A DNA stretch of 64,000 nucleotides from Variovorax boronicumulans (GCF_030812215.1 NZ_JAUSSG010000007.1:372001-436000), one strand, 5' to 3'; positions 9,298-21,319 are shown, counted from the first letter of the stretch. Made by a program: numbers and translations. The notes: generated from the letters alone by a model not told the origin.

Positions 9298-10328
9298 CGA
9301 ACCGGTGGTGCGTAGATCAGGCCGCCCTTGCTCCACAGGTTATTGGAGCCGCGCGGCAGCTTGAGCACCGACTTCGGTCCGACGTTGCGCTCGAACACCT
9401 CGCCGTAGTTGCCCACGGCCTTGATCGCGCGGAACGACCAGTCCTTGTCCAGGCCCAGCAGCTTGCCCAGGTCTTCGCCGGTGCCGACCAGGCGTTGCTG
9501 CGCCGGGTCCTTGCTGCTGGCCTTGAGCGCATCGGCATTGGCCTGCGTGACGCCGGCCTCCTCTGCTTCGATGAGCGCATTGGGCACCCACTTGGCAATG
9601 GCGAACCACTCGTCGTCGCCTCGGCGCACCAGCGGCGCGAGCGGTTCCTTGGAGATCAGCTCGGGCAGGATGATGTAGTCGTCGGGGTTCGGCGCTTCCT
9701 TGTTGCGCAGGCCCGCGAGCGCCGAGGCATCGGTTGTGAAGGCCTGGCAGCGGCCCGAGAAGAAGGCCTTGAAAGAGGCCTCGAAGCTCTCGAAGACGAC
9801 GGTCTTCACGGGGATGTTCTGCGCACGGAAGTAGTCGGAGACGTTCTTCTCGTTGGTGGTGCCCGACTGGGTGCAGATGGTGGCGTTCTTCAGCTGCTTG
9901 GCGCTCGTCACCTTGAGCTTCTTGGGCACCAGGAAGCCCTGGCCGTCGTAATAAGTGATGGTGGTGAAGTTGAAGCCGAGCGAGGCGTCACGCGTGAGCG
10001 TCCAGGTGGTGTTGCGCGCCAGGATGTCGATCTCGCCGGCCTGCAGGGCCGAGAAGCGCTGCTGCGAATTGAGGGGCACGAAGTCGACCTTCTTCGCATC
10101 GCCGAGCACGGCCGCCGCGATGGCGCGGCAGGTGTCGACATCCAGGCCCGACCAGTTGCCCTGGGTGTCCGGCGCGGAGAAGCCCGCCACCCCGTTGGTC
10201 ACACCGCACTTGACGGTGCCGCGCTGCTTGACCGTATCGAGCGTCTTGCCTGCGAAGGCCGGCGCTGCGGTGGCAAGGGCAACCAGGGATGCGGCGGCGA
10301 TCAGCGCCGGGCGGAATCGGTTTTTCAT
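9294..10328 (-). CDS. aapJ: General L-amino-acid ABC transporter, periplasmic binding protein AapJ-type
   Basis: Periplasmic solute-binding protein of 344 aa with a clear signal peptide (MKNRFRPALIAAASLVALA, cleaved after PAFA). Family blocks include KCGVTNGVAGFSAPD, GLDVDTCRAIAAAVLGD, RNTTWTLTRDASLGFNF and a C-terminal WSFRAIKAVGNYGEVFERN. These are characteristic of the AapJ/BztA subgroup, which binds many L-amino acids. First gene of the operon, divergent from the DoxX gene; SD-like GGAG lies just upstream of ATG 10328. Confidence 0.92.
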   Translation of the reverse strand: MKNRFRPALIAAASLVALATAAPAFAGKTLDTVKQRGTVKCGVTNGVAGFSAPDTQGNWSGLDVDTCRAIAAAVLGDAKKVDFVPLNSQQRFSALQAGEIDILARNTTWTLTRDASLGFNFTTITYYDGQGFLVPKKLKVTSAKQLKNATICTQSGTTNEKNVSDYFRAQNIPVKTVVFESFEASFKAFFSGRCQAFTTDASALAGLRNKEAPNPDDYIILPELISKEPLAPLVRRGDDEWFAIAKWVPNALIEAEEAGVTQANADALKASSKDPAQQRLVGTGEDLGKLLGLDKDWSFRAIKAVGNYGEVFERNVGPKSVLKLPRGSNNLWSKGGLIYAPPVR

Positions 10329-10483
10329 GGGTGTGTTTCTCCTCAACAGACAACAAAAGCCAGTGTACGGGGCGTCGCACGGCCGCGCCAAAGAAGGGTC
10401 GGTTGGATGCATATGCCCTGTGCGGCGCCAATACCGCAATACCATACGGCCCTTTATCAACTCTCCCGAACAGGAATCACACA

Positions 10484-10873
10484 ATGTTCAAGTCCGACGA
10501 CACCGGCAAGCTCGTTCTGCGCCTCGCGCTGGGCATCCTCATCCTGCTGCACGGCGTGGCCAAGGTCACCAAGGGCGTCGATGGCATCGGCGGCATGCTG
10601 GCCTCGCACGGCCTGCCGGCGTTCTTGGCGTATGGGGTCTATGTCGGTGAAATCCTCGCGCCCGCGCTGCTGATCGTCGGCCTGTTCACGCGGCCGGCCG
10701 CGGTGATCGTGGCAATCAACATGCTGGTGGCGATCTGGCTGGTGCACCGCAAGGACCTCGGCGCGATCAACGGCCAGGGCGGCTGGGCGCTGGAGTTGCA
10801 GGGCATGTTCCTGTTCGCGGCGATCTCGCTGGCCTTCACGGGCGGCGGCCGCTTCGGCCTGAGCAACAAGTAA
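10484..10873 (+). CDS. DoxX-family membrane protein
   Basis: Small inner-membrane protein of 129 aa with four hydrophobic segments and the DoxX signature: LRLALGILILLHGVAKVTKG at the first helix, AYGVYVGEILAPALLIVGLF in the middle and a final helix MFLFAAISLAFTGGGRFGLS. DoxX-like proteins are linked to redox and thiol stress in several bacteria, but the biochemical role here is open. The ATG at 10484 has only weak SD-like purines upstream. Monocistronic, convergent with def. Confidence 0.85.
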   Translation: MFKSDDTGKLVLRLALGILILLHGVAKVTKGVDGIGGMLASHGLPAFLAYGVYVGEILAPALLIVGLFTRPAAVIVAINMLVAIWLVHRKDLGAINGQGGWALELQGMFLFAAISLAFTGGGRFGLSNK

Positions 10874-10891
10874 GCGCGACGGCTCCGGCCT

Positions 10892-11431
10892 TCAGTCGTC
10901 GTCGGCTGCATCGAGTCCCGGAAACAGGACCTCGGTGTAGCCGAAGCGCGAGAAATCGCGCACCCGCATCGGGTACAGCTTGCCCAGCAGGTGATCGACT
11001 TCATGCTGCACCACACGCGCATGAAAGCCGCTGGCCACCCGGTCGATCGGGTCGCCATACGGATCGAAACCGGTATAGCGGATGTTGGCAAAGCGCGGCA
11101 CCACGCCGCGCAGGCCCGGCACCGAAAGGCACCCTTCCCAGCCCTCTTCCTCGTCCTCGCCGATGGGCGTGATGACGGGGTTCAGCAGCACCGTGCGGGG
11201 CACGGGCGGCGCGTCGGGATAGCGGGGGTTGACGATGTCGGTGCCGAAGATCACCAGTTGCTGGTCCACACCGATCTGCGGGGCCGCGAGGCCGGCGCCG
11301 TTGACCGCATGCATGGTCTCGAACATGTCGCGCACCAGGAGGTGCAGTTCGTCGGTATCGAAAGCGGCGACCGGCTGCGCGATGCGCAGCAGCCGGGGAT
11401 CGCCCATCTTGAGTATTTCGCGAATGGCCAT
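10892..11431 (-). CDS. def: Peptide deformylase
   Basis: Metalloenzyme of 179 aa that removes the N-formyl group from nascent proteins, the step before methionine aminopeptidase. Motif 1 is GAGLAAPQ (45-52), motif 2 EGCLS with metal ligand C101, and motif 3 QHEVDHL with ligands H143 and H147 and catalytic E144. An acidic insertion (GEDEEEG) sits just before motif 2 and the C-terminus is extended with Asp residues. Monocistronic and at a distance from fmt, so it may be a second deformylase copy in this genome; that cannot be judged from the window. Confidence 0.93.
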   Translation of the reverse strand: MAIREILKMGDPRLLRIAQPVAAFDTDELHLLVRDMFETMHAVNGAGLAAPQIGVDQQLVIFGTDIVNPRYPDAPPVPRTVLLNPVITPIGEDEEEGWEGCLSVPGLRGVVPRFANIRYTGFDPYGDPIDRVASGFHARVVQHEVDHLLGKLYPMRVRDFSRFGYTEVLFPGLDAADDD

Positions 11432-11464
11432 CGCGGAATTATCGCGATGGCCTCAAGCCCATGA

Positions 11465-11911
11465 TCACGGGATGCCGCCCGGGACAGGAGCCTTCGAGTC
11501 CGGCGAGGTCCACATGCGCGCGTTGCCGCGAGGCATCTGCTGCGGCTGCGAGGGCGTGATACCCGGCACGCCGACATTGGGGCGACCGCCACCCCAACCT
11601 CCCGGAGGACGCGCGGCGGGGTAGCTGGGTCTCACCGCGGGGTAGCCCGGGCGCACAGCCGGATAACCGGGGCGGCCCCCATAGTACGGACGGCGGTCGT
11701 AATAACGGCCGCGGTCGTAATAGCCACCACCCTGGATATAGACCGGCGCTGGCGCGACGACCACGGGAGACGGCTCGGAGTAGTACGGCTGCGAGTAGCC
11801 GCCGGAGTAGTCACCCGAGTAGTACGGATCGCCGGGAACGGCAACGCAGCCGGTCAGCAGCGCGAGGCCGCCGAGGGCAATGCTGGCACCAAGAACACGA
11901 GTTTTCTGCAT
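11465..11911 (-). CDS. Tyr/Pro/Gly-rich lipoprotein with short tandem repeats
   Basis: Predicted 148-aa lipoprotein. The signal peptide ends in LALLTGC, giving a lipidated Cys near residue 22. The mature part is low-complexity: Tyr-rich stretches (PYYSGDYSGGYSQPYY, GGYYDRGRYYDRRPYY) and a Pro-rich block with GYPAVRP repeated twice, then SYPAARP, before a Gly-rich tail. No enzymatic domain can be seen. The start MQKTRVLG at 11911 has a good SD (AGGAGCC) upstream. Likely an envelope-associated structural or unfolded protein; function unknown. Confidence 0.75.
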   Translation of the reverse strand: MQKTRVLGASIALGGLALLTGCVAVPGDPYYSGDYSGGYSQPYYSEPSPVVVAPAPVYIQGGGYYDRGRYYDRRPYYGGRPGYPAVRPGYPAVRPSYPAARPPGGWGGGRPNVGVPGITPSQPQQMPRGNARMWTSPDSKAPVPGGIP

Positions 11912-12023
11912 GAGGGGCTCCTTGTTGGCCTTCAGTTTTCTTTCAACGTCAGGTTGTAGACCCTGTTGACTGCGCTGCGATGAAGTCACGTAACGGCCGG
12001 TAAAGAGGCCGCCAGTCGCGCCT

Positions 12024-14108
12024 TCATTCCGTGATGCCGTTCTCGAGAATCTCCAGCATACGCGCCTCATCAATCACCGCCACCCCGATTTCCCGGGCCT
12101 TGTCGAGCTTGCTGCCGGCTTCTTCGCCGGCCACGAGGTAGTGGGTCTTCTTGCTGACAGAGCCGGCGACCTTGGCACCGGCTGCCTCCAATTTATCCTT
12201 CGCCTCGTCGCGGCCCAGCGTAGGAAGGGTGCCGGTGATCACGAAGGTCAGGCCCGCCAACGGCTTGGGCGCGCGAGCCGCGGGCTCGCCCTCTTCCCAT
12301 GTCAGCCCGCAGGCGCGCAACTGCTCGACGACCTCGCGGTTGTGCGGCTGGTCGAAGAAGGTGCGCAGGCTCTGCGCCACCACCGGGCCGACGTCGTTGA
12401 CCTCGAGCAACTGCTCCTCGGTCGCGTCCATGATGGCGTCTAGCTTGCCGAAATGCTTGGCGAGGTCCTTCGCGGTGCTTTCGCCCACGTGCCGGATGCC
12501 CAGCCCGAACAGGAAGCGCGGCAGCGTGGTTTTCTTGGATGCTTCGAGCGCATCGACGAGGTTCTTGGCCGACTTCTCGGCCATGCGGTCCAGCCCCGCC
12601 AGCGTGGTGAATCCGAGCTTGTAGAGATCGGGCAAGGTGCGGATCAGATTGGCGTCGACCAACTGCTCGACCAGCTTGTCGCCCAGCCCGTCGACATCGA
12701 CCGCGCGCCGCGCCGCGAAGTGCAGGATGGCCTCCTTGCGCTGCGCTGCGCAAAAGAGTCCGCCCGTGCAGCGGTAGTCGACTTCTTCCTCTTCGCGCAC
12801 GGCTTCCGAGCCGCACACGGGGCACTGGTGCGGCATGGTGAAGACCGGTCCGCGCTCGCCTTCGGGCTTGGCGAGGCTCTCGGGCACCACGCCGACCACC
12901 TCGGGAATCACGTCACCCGCGCGTCGCACGATGACGGTATCGCCCACGCGCACGTCCTTGCGGCGAGCCTCGTCCTCGTTGTGCAGCGTGGCGTTGGTCA
13001 CGGTCACGCCGCCGACGAACACCGGCGCCAGCTTGGCGACCGGCGTGAGCTTGCCGGTGCGGCCGACCTGGATCTCGATGCCCAGCACCTCGGTCAGTTG
13101 CTCTTGCGCGGGGTACTTGTGCGCCACGGCCCAGCGAGGCTCGCGCGAGACAAAGCCCAGTTGCCGCTGCAACTCGACGCTGTCGACCTTGTAGACCACG
13201 CCATCGATGTCGTAGGGCAAGGCATCGCGCTGGCGGCCGATGTTTTCATGGAATGCGATCAGTTCGATGGCACCGGTCGCCCGTGCGGTTTGCGTCGCCA
13301 CGGGAAAACCCCAGGCATGGAACTGCTGCAGCCAATCGAACTGGGTCGGACAATCCGGCCCGCCTTCCGCGGCCGGCGTGACTTCGCCGAGACCGTAGGC
13401 AAAGAAGCTCAGCGGCCGCGCCGCGGCAATCGCCGGATCGAGCTGCCGCACCGCACCAGCCGCCGCATTGCGCGGATTGACGAACACCTTCTCGTTCTTC
13501 TGGCCAGCCGCGATTTTTTCGCGCTGACGTTCATTGAGCGCGTCGAAATCGGCGCGCTTCATGTAGACCTCGCCGCGCACCTCGACCACCGGCGGCGCCT
13601 TGCCATTGAGCCGCAACGGAATTTCGCGCACGGTGCGGATGTTCTGCGTGACGTCTTCGCCGACTTCGCCGTCGCCGCGCGTCGCAGCCTGCACCAGCAC
13701 GCCGTCTTCATAACGCAGGTTCATGGCCAAGCCGTCGAACTTGAGCTCGCAGACGTACGACACCTGCGGCCCATCTTCGGCCAGGCCCAGTTCCTTGCGC
13801 ACGCGCGCATCGAAGGCGCTGGCGCCGCCGGGCGTGATGTCGGTCTCGGTGCGGATCGACAGCATCGGCACCTTGTGACGCACCTTGGTGAAACCGTCGA
13901 GCACCTTGCCGCCGACGCGCTGCGTCGGCGAATCGGGCGTACGCAGTTCGGGGAATTCCGTCTCCAGGGCCTGCAGGCGCTGGAACAGCTTGTCGTACTC
14001 GGCGTCGGGCAGTGCGGGCGCGTCGAGCACGTAGTAAAGATGGGCGTGCTTGTGAAGCTGTTCGCTCAGTGCGGCGGCTTCGCGTGCCGCCTCGTCGCGC
14101 GTCGTCAT
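12024..14108 (-). CDS. ligA: NAD-dependent DNA ligase
   Basis: Seals nicks in replication and repair using NAD+. It is 694 aa with all family domains: the Ia domain with HAHLYYVLDAPALPDAEYD, adenylation domain with active-site K123 in ELKFDG, OB fold (GRTGKLTPVAKLAPVFVGG), a four-Cys zinc site (CPVC, then C and C in RCTGGLFC), HhH repeats, and a C-terminal BRCT domain (LTFVITGTL to the end). One oddity: the usual MLSL-D-NAF loop is replaced by MLSIRTETD, which I recall as a Comamonadaceae variant. It is third in an smc-zipA-ligA series with 24 bases to zipA. Confidence 0.96.
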   Translation of the reverse strand: MTTRDEAAREAAALSEQLHKHAHLYYVLDAPALPDAEYDKLFQRLQALETEFPELRTPDSPTQRVGGKVLDGFTKVRHKVPMLSIRTETDITPGGASAFDARVRKELGLAEDGPQVSYVCELKFDGLAMNLRYEDGVLVQAATRGDGEVGEDVTQNIRTVREIPLRLNGKAPPVVEVRGEVYMKRADFDALNERQREKIAAGQKNEKVFVNPRNAAAGAVRQLDPAIAAARPLSFFAYGLGEVTPAAEGGPDCPTQFDWLQQFHAWGFPVATQTARATGAIELIAFHENIGRQRDALPYDIDGVVYKVDSVELQRQLGFVSREPRWAVAHKYPAQEQLTEVLGIEIQVGRTGKLTPVAKLAPVFVGGVTVTNATLHNEDEARRKDVRVGDTVIVRRAGDVIPEVVGVVPESLAKPEGERGPVFTMPHQCPVCGSEAVREEEEVDYRCTGGLFCAAQRKEAILHFAARRAVDVDGLGDKLVEQLVDANLIRTLPDLYKLGFTTLAGLDRMAEKSAKNLVDALEASKKTTLPRFLFGLGIRHVGESTAKDLAKHFGKLDAIMDATEEQLLEVNDVGPVVAQSLRTFFDQPHNREVVEQLRACGLTWEEGEPAARAPKPLAGLTFVITGTLPTLGRDEAKDKLEAAGAKVAGSVSKKTHYLVAGEEAGSKLDKAREIGVAVIDEARMLEILENGITE

Positions 14109-14132
14109 GTGGGTGTCTCCCGGAAATCGGAG

Positions 14133-15233
14133 TTAGCTGAAGAGGCGGCGTGCAAGCGGCGAGCCCGCCGCAAGATCACGCGCATCGAGCGTGTCGTAGA
14201 GCTGCTCGAGATCGTTGCCGATGACGTCCATCGTCTCGTCGCGCAGCAACTGGCCGTCGCTGTCGGTCACCACGCCGTCCATCTCGCGCGCAAGCGTGGC
14301 GGCGGCTTCGCGCATGCGGCGGAACGGCTCTTCAGCACGGTCCACTTGCGGCACATCGAGGCTCAGGCTGAGCTCGCGGATGGCCGATTGCGCCGGGTCG
14401 TCGGCCAGCGCTGCCTGCGTATCGAACGCCAGCCCGAGGATCGGCGGCAGCCCGACCTCTCCGGTCGGCAGCACCATGCGCCCCGGGATGATGCCGGCCA
14501 CGAAACCAAGCCGCGCGGCGTTCTGCTGCACATAGCCCGGACTCCAGGCCGCATGCAGCGCGCGCAGCACGAAGCCGAGTTGCGCATCGTGCGCGCTCGC
14601 GAACTGGTCGAGCTCGCGGGCCCGCGCCACTTCGTCGAGCATTTCGGGGAATTCGGGTGAACCGTTGACCGCATCGGCGAAGGCTTGTGCCTTGACCACG
14701 AATTCGGAGTACTCGATCTCGTTGAGCGCCCCCGTCCGGTTGGCCAGCTGCACGCCGACCTGGAACGCGCTGTAGCGCTGCCCGGCGACCGGCGGCTCCC
14801 ATTGGCCGGTGTGCTCGTTGAGGCCTTCGATGGCGACCGGCTTGCTCCCCGCGCGACGCGTCGGCGGCATGGCCGCGATGGCGGCGTCGCCCGAGGCGAG
14901 GCCGTCCAGCGAGACCGGGGCAATCACGTCGATCAGCGGATCGAGCCCGCCGCGCCGCTCGCCGGTGGCGACCGGAACGCCACTGGGCGCCGGCAAATCG
15001 GGGTCGAACAACGGCTCGTGGCGGTCGTGCGCCGAAAGCTGGTTGGGATCGACGTGCAGCCTGGGTTCCACGCCATCGTCCGACGACATCGAGCGCTCCA
15101 CGTCGGCCAGCGCGGTATCCACCGCATCCGGCTGGCGCGGCGCATTGCGGCGCGACATCAGGGCTTCGTAGCCGACGACGGCCGCGAGAACGAGGCCCCC
15201 AAGAATGGAGAGAGCGAGAGTGAGGTTGCTCAT
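14133..15233 (-). CDS. zipA: Cell-division protein ZipA-like (FtsZ-binding)
   Basis: Predicted 366-aa inner-membrane protein. An N-terminal anchor (LTLALSILGGLVLAAVVGYEAL) is followed by a charged, Pro-containing linker, and a C-terminal domain from about residue 215 has the ZipA FtsZ-binding look: DEVARARELDQFASAHDAQL and then GFVAGIIPGRMVLPTGEVGL. Assignment to ZipA rests on this architecture and on position between smc and ligA, where betaproteobacteria keep the gene. Start MSNLTLAL at 15233; 14 bases separate it from the smc stop. Sequence conservation of the linker is low, as is usual. Confidence 0.82.
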   Translation of the reverse strand: MSNLTLALSILGGLVLAAVVGYEALMSRRNAPRQPDAVDTALADVERSMSSDDGVEPRLHVDPNQLSAHDRHEPLFDPDLPAPSGVPVATGERRGGLDPLIDVIAPVSLDGLASGDAAIAAMPPTRRAGSKPVAIEGLNEHTGQWEPPVAGQRYSAFQVGVQLANRTGALNEIEYSEFVVKAQAFADAVNGSPEFPEMLDEVARARELDQFASAHDAQLGFVLRALHAAWSPGYVQQNAARLGFVAGIIPGRMVLPTGEVGLPPILGLAFDTQAALADDPAQSAIRELSLSLDVPQVDRAEEPFRRMREAAATLAREMDGVVTDSDGQLLRDETMDVIGNDLEQLYDTLDARDLAAGSPLARRLFS

Positions 15234-15247
15234 GCGCGCCGCTCGAC

Positions 15248-18763
<3,516 letters not shown>

Positions 18764-18777
18764 GACTTGTCGGCCTG

Positions 18778-18797
18778 CCTTGGCGTTAACGCCAAGG
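18778..18797. promoter_or_regulatory. Perfect 20-bp palindrome upstream of smc
   Basis: CCTTGGCGTTAACGCCAAGG is self-complementary over all 20 bases. It ends 15 bases before the smc start codon and about 80 bases before the divergent lipoprotein gene. It may be a binding site for a dimeric regulator controlling smc or both genes, or an RNA hairpin at the smc ribosome-binding region. A terminator is unlikely because neither gene ends here and no T-run follows. Confidence 0.5.
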
Positions 18798-18877
18798 TAT
18801 TGATTTGTAAGGAAAATTGCACGGGCTCGCTGCTCGAAGCGAGCCGCCGCCCCAGTCTTGGATGATAACGTCAGGGC

Positions 18878-19636
18878 ATGAGTGTTTCTCCGGTTTTACC
18901 CCTTGCGGCGCGACGCACCTGCCTGTTGGCAGGCGCCGCCTCCTTGCTCGGCCTGGCGGGCTGCTCGTCGTTTCGCTCGACCGAGCGGGCCGAGCCCTAT
19001 GCCAACCAGGAATGGCTGCAATCCGGCGCCAACCGCATCGCGAACCTCTCGCTGCGCGACAACCTGCAATCGATACGGCGCGTGCAGACCACGCTCTACA
19101 AGCGCAATCCACGGGAATGGCGCAAGTCGGCAGCCAGCATCGACGAGGCCAGTCAACGGGCCTGGGACGCGGTCCTCAAAGGCCCCGACCTCCCCGAGTT
19201 GCGCGGCGCCACCGGTATCGAGGCCATCCGGCTGGCTTTCGAGACCGGGCCGCAGCCCTACCAGGGCGACCGCGTCGCGGCGCTGGTGGTCGGCTGGGCC
19301 TCGATGCTCAAGCAGGCCAACGGCGGCACCTGGGAACAGACCATGATCGACGGCGTCGACGCCGAGAACAGCTACCGGGCCGCGCGCAATTTCGAGATAT
19401 CGCTCTGGCTGATCTCCTCCAAGACCGGCCCCGACGGCCAGCCGCTGCTGCTGGCCACCGAGATCAGCGAGCGCGGCCGCAACCTCGTGGCCGACCGCGA
19501 GCTGTCGAAGGTGGTCGCCCGGCTCGATCTGCTGGCCGCGCAGGCCGACGAGAAATACCGCCGCGCGGCGCTCGATTTCGGGCAGAACTGGGTCATGGGC
19601 GTGGTCATGCCCTTTTTCACGCTGTTGCCGAAATAG
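18878..19636 (+). CDS. Predicted lipoprotein of unknown function
   Basis: 252-aa protein beginning MSVSPVLPLAARRTCLLAG and reaching the lipobox LGLAGC, so a lipid-anchored envelope protein is predicted (Cys near residue 28). The mature region is mostly alpha-helical with blocks such as NLQSIRRVQTTLYKRNPREW and ENSYRAARNFEISLWLISSK; no catalytic motif is recognised. It is divergent from smc and ends 67 bases before the hipB start, from which the hipBA operators separate it. I do not recognise the family. Confidence 0.75.
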   Translation: MSVSPVLPLAARRTCLLAGAASLLGLAGCSSFRSTERAEPYANQEWLQSGANRIANLSLRDNLQSIRRVQTTLYKRNPREWRKSAASIDEASQRAWDAVLKGPDLPELRGATGIEAIRLAFETGPQPYQGDRVAALVVGWASMLKQANGGTWEQTMIDGVDAENSYRAARNFEISLWLISSKTGPDGQPLLLATEISERGRNLVADRELSKVVARLDLLAAQADEKYRRAALDFGQNWVMGVVMPFFTLLPK

Positions 19637-19659
19637 GCCCGGCGGGTACCACAGACCAA

Positions 19660-19675
19660 GGGAAATATATTTCCC
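19660..19675. promoter_or_regulatory. hipBA operator, distal palindrome
   Basis: GGGAAATATATTTCCC is a perfect 16-bp palindrome, strikingly AT-rich for this genome. Its centre lies about 29 bases (nearly three helical turns) from that of a second copy at the hipB start. Position and symmetry fit autoregulation by the HipB antitoxin, as known for E. coli hipBA (there with a different operator sequence). Confidence 0.7.
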
Positions 19676-19687
19676 ATAACTCTATTT

Positions 19688-19705
19688 ACGGTAATATATT
19701 TCCGT
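19688..19705. promoter_or_regulatory. hipBA operator, proximal palindrome overlapping the start codon
   Basis: ACGGTAATATATTTCCGT matches its own reverse complement at 16 of 18 positions and shares the core AATATATTTCC with the upstream box. It contains a possible -10 hexamer TAATAT (19692-19697), and its last two bases fall in the GTG start codon of hipB. A repressor bound here would block both transcription and access to the start site. Confidence 0.65.
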
Positions 19706-20030
19706 GAACAAGCAGGAACTCATCACCACCCTGGCCGCGCGGCGCGATGCCACTGGCGTCTCGACCGCCGAGATCGCGCTGCGTTCGGGGCTCACCGAAC
19801 GATCGGTGCGCAATGCCCTGAGCCTCCAGGGCAATCCGCAGCTGTCGTCCCTGCTCGCGCTGGTCGATGCGCTCGGGCTGGAACTGCAACTGGCGCCCAA
19901 GGGGTTCGGTGAAACCACTGGCACCGATCCCGGCTACCGCCCTGTCACCACCCGCGTGGGCCATGCGGTCGCACAGGCCCCGGCTCCGCCACCGTACACC
20001 ACCACCAACAACAAGCGACGCTCGCCATGA
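19704..20030 (+). CDS. hipB: HipB-like antitoxin / XRE-type transcriptional regulator
   Basis: 108-aa protein with an N-terminal helix-turn-helix: LITTLAARRDATGVSTAEIA then LRSGLTERSVRNALS and LQGNPQLSSLLALVDALGLE, a Cro/C1-type layout. The C-terminal tail (from about residue 70) is Pro/Thr-rich and disordered-looking. It overlaps hipA as ATGA, the standard antitoxin-first arrangement. The start is GTG 19704; no Shine-Dalgarno sequence is visible, and a likely -10 (TAATAT) lies only 7 bases upstream, so the message may be leaderless. Presumed role: neutralise HipA and repress its own promoter through the two palindromes. Confidence 0.85.
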   Translation: MNKQELITTLAARRDATGVSTAEIALRSGLTERSVRNALSLQGNPQLSSLLALVDALGLELQLAPKGFGETTGTDPGYRPVTTRVGHAVAQAPAPPPYTTTNNKRRSP

Positions 20031-21319
20031 ACGTCAAGATATTGGAGATCTCGCTCGGCACACGACGCTTCGGCAAGCTCTTCCAGTACGCCGACCTGTG
20101 CCGCTTCGTGGCGGAACCCGAGCTGATCGCCGCGCCGCCGCCGGAGGTGCTGTCCCTGTCGATGGTGGCGAGCGATCCCTCGACACAGGCCGCTCTCTGG
20201 AGCGACGTAAAGAACCCGCTCTTCAATGCGCAGGGCGGCCAATTGCCGCGCTTCTTCCAGAACCTGCTGCCCGAAGGCGTGCTGCGCAGCCATATCGCGC
20301 AGTTGCGCGGCTGCCGGGAAAACGATCATTTCGAACTGCTTGCGGCCTGTGGCGGCGACCTGCCCGGGGCAGTGAGTGCCAAACCGGTCTCGGTGGACCG
20401 CGGCACGCTGCAGCGTCTCATCACCCAGGACCAGGACGCGCTCGAGATGTCCGTGGTCGAACTGCCGATGCCGCAGGGCATTTCGGTGTCGGGCGTACAG
20501 CCCAAGCTGGGCCTGCGCCGCCAGGGAGGGCGTTATGTGGCGCGCACGCGGGCCGGCGCGAGCACCCGCGTGATCGCCAAGCTGCCCGTGGCCGGACGGC
20601 CACACATGCCGCAGCTCGAAATGCTCTCGCTGCAGATGGCGCGCGCTGCGGGTGTCGAGGTATGCGAGGCCGAACTCGCACCGCTCTCGGCCATCAAGGC
20701 CGAGCACAGCTACGCATTGCCCGACGAGCCCGACTTCCTGGCCGTGACGCGCTTCGACCGTGACGGCGCGCGCCGCATCCATTTCGAAGATTTCGCGCAG
20801 GTGCTCGCCGTCGACCCGATGCACAAGTACAGCGCGAGCTACCTCGACATGGCGCTTGCGATGCAGGCCTTCCCCTCGCTGGGCGAGAGCGCGGTGCTCG
20901 AACTCGTACGGCGCCTCGCGGTGAACGACCTGCTCGGCAACCCCGACGCCCACCTCAAGAACTTCGGCGTGCTGTACGCCGACGGCATCGCACCACGGTT
21001 CGCGCCGGCCTACGACATCGTGGCGTACGCAGCGATCCAGGGCGTCGACGGCCATGCGCTTCCTCTCCTGCCGACGAACGCCGCAGCGCCCCGACGCACC
21101 GCCCTCTTCACGCCCGCCAACGTGCGCGCCTTCTGCTTTTCGACCGGCCTGCACGAACCACTGGTGCGCCGCGTGGTCACCGACACGGCACGCCTCGCAC
21201 GCAGCCTCTGGCCCGAAATGATCGACGCCTCGACACTGCCTCTGCCATGGAAAAAGCGGCTGCAGCAGCGCTTGCAGGCACATCCCTTGCTGCAAGGCAT
21301 GACGAAGCGCGGCAAATAG
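20027..21319 (+). CDS. hipA: HipA-like serine/threonine kinase toxin
   Basis: 430-aa kinase toxin of the HipA family; E. coli HipA phosphorylates glutamyl-tRNA synthetase and induces dormancy. The N-terminal subdomain (residues 1-100, PLFNAQGGQLPRFFQNLLPEG) is present. The phosphate-loop region ISVSGVQPKLGLRR lies near 153-166, the catalytic loop LLGNPDAHLKNF near 302-313, and the metal-binding PAYDIV near 327. RFDR and the HFEDFAQVL segment are also family landmarks. All kinase elements appear intact, so the toxin should be active. The target in this organism is not known. Confidence 0.9.
   Translation: MNVKILEISLGTRRFGKLFQYADLCRFVAEPELIAAPPPEVLSLSMVASDPSTQAALWSDVKNPLFNAQGGQLPRFFQNLLPEGVLRSHIAQLRGCRENDHFELLAACGGDLPGAVSAKPVSVDRGTLQRLITQDQDALEMSVVELPMPQGISVSGVQPKLGLRRQGGRYVARTRAGASTRVIAKLPVAGRPHMPQLEMLSLQMARAAGVEVCEAELAPLSAIKAEHSYALPDEPDFLAVTRFDRDGARRIHFEDFAQVLAVDPMHKYSASYLDMALAMQAFPSLGESAVLELVRRLAVNDLLGNPDAHLKNFGVLYADGIAPRFAPAYDIVAYAAIQGVDGHALPLLPTNAAAPRRTALFTPANVRAFCFSTGLHEPLVRRVVTDTARLARSLWPEMIDASTLPLPWKKRLQQRLQAHPLLQGMTKRGK

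Noticed and set aside
19660..19705. AT-rich palindromes as a terminator of the upstream lipoprotein gene
   Set aside because: The stems are AT-rich and short and no T-run follows; symmetry, spacing and position at the hipB start suit operators better.
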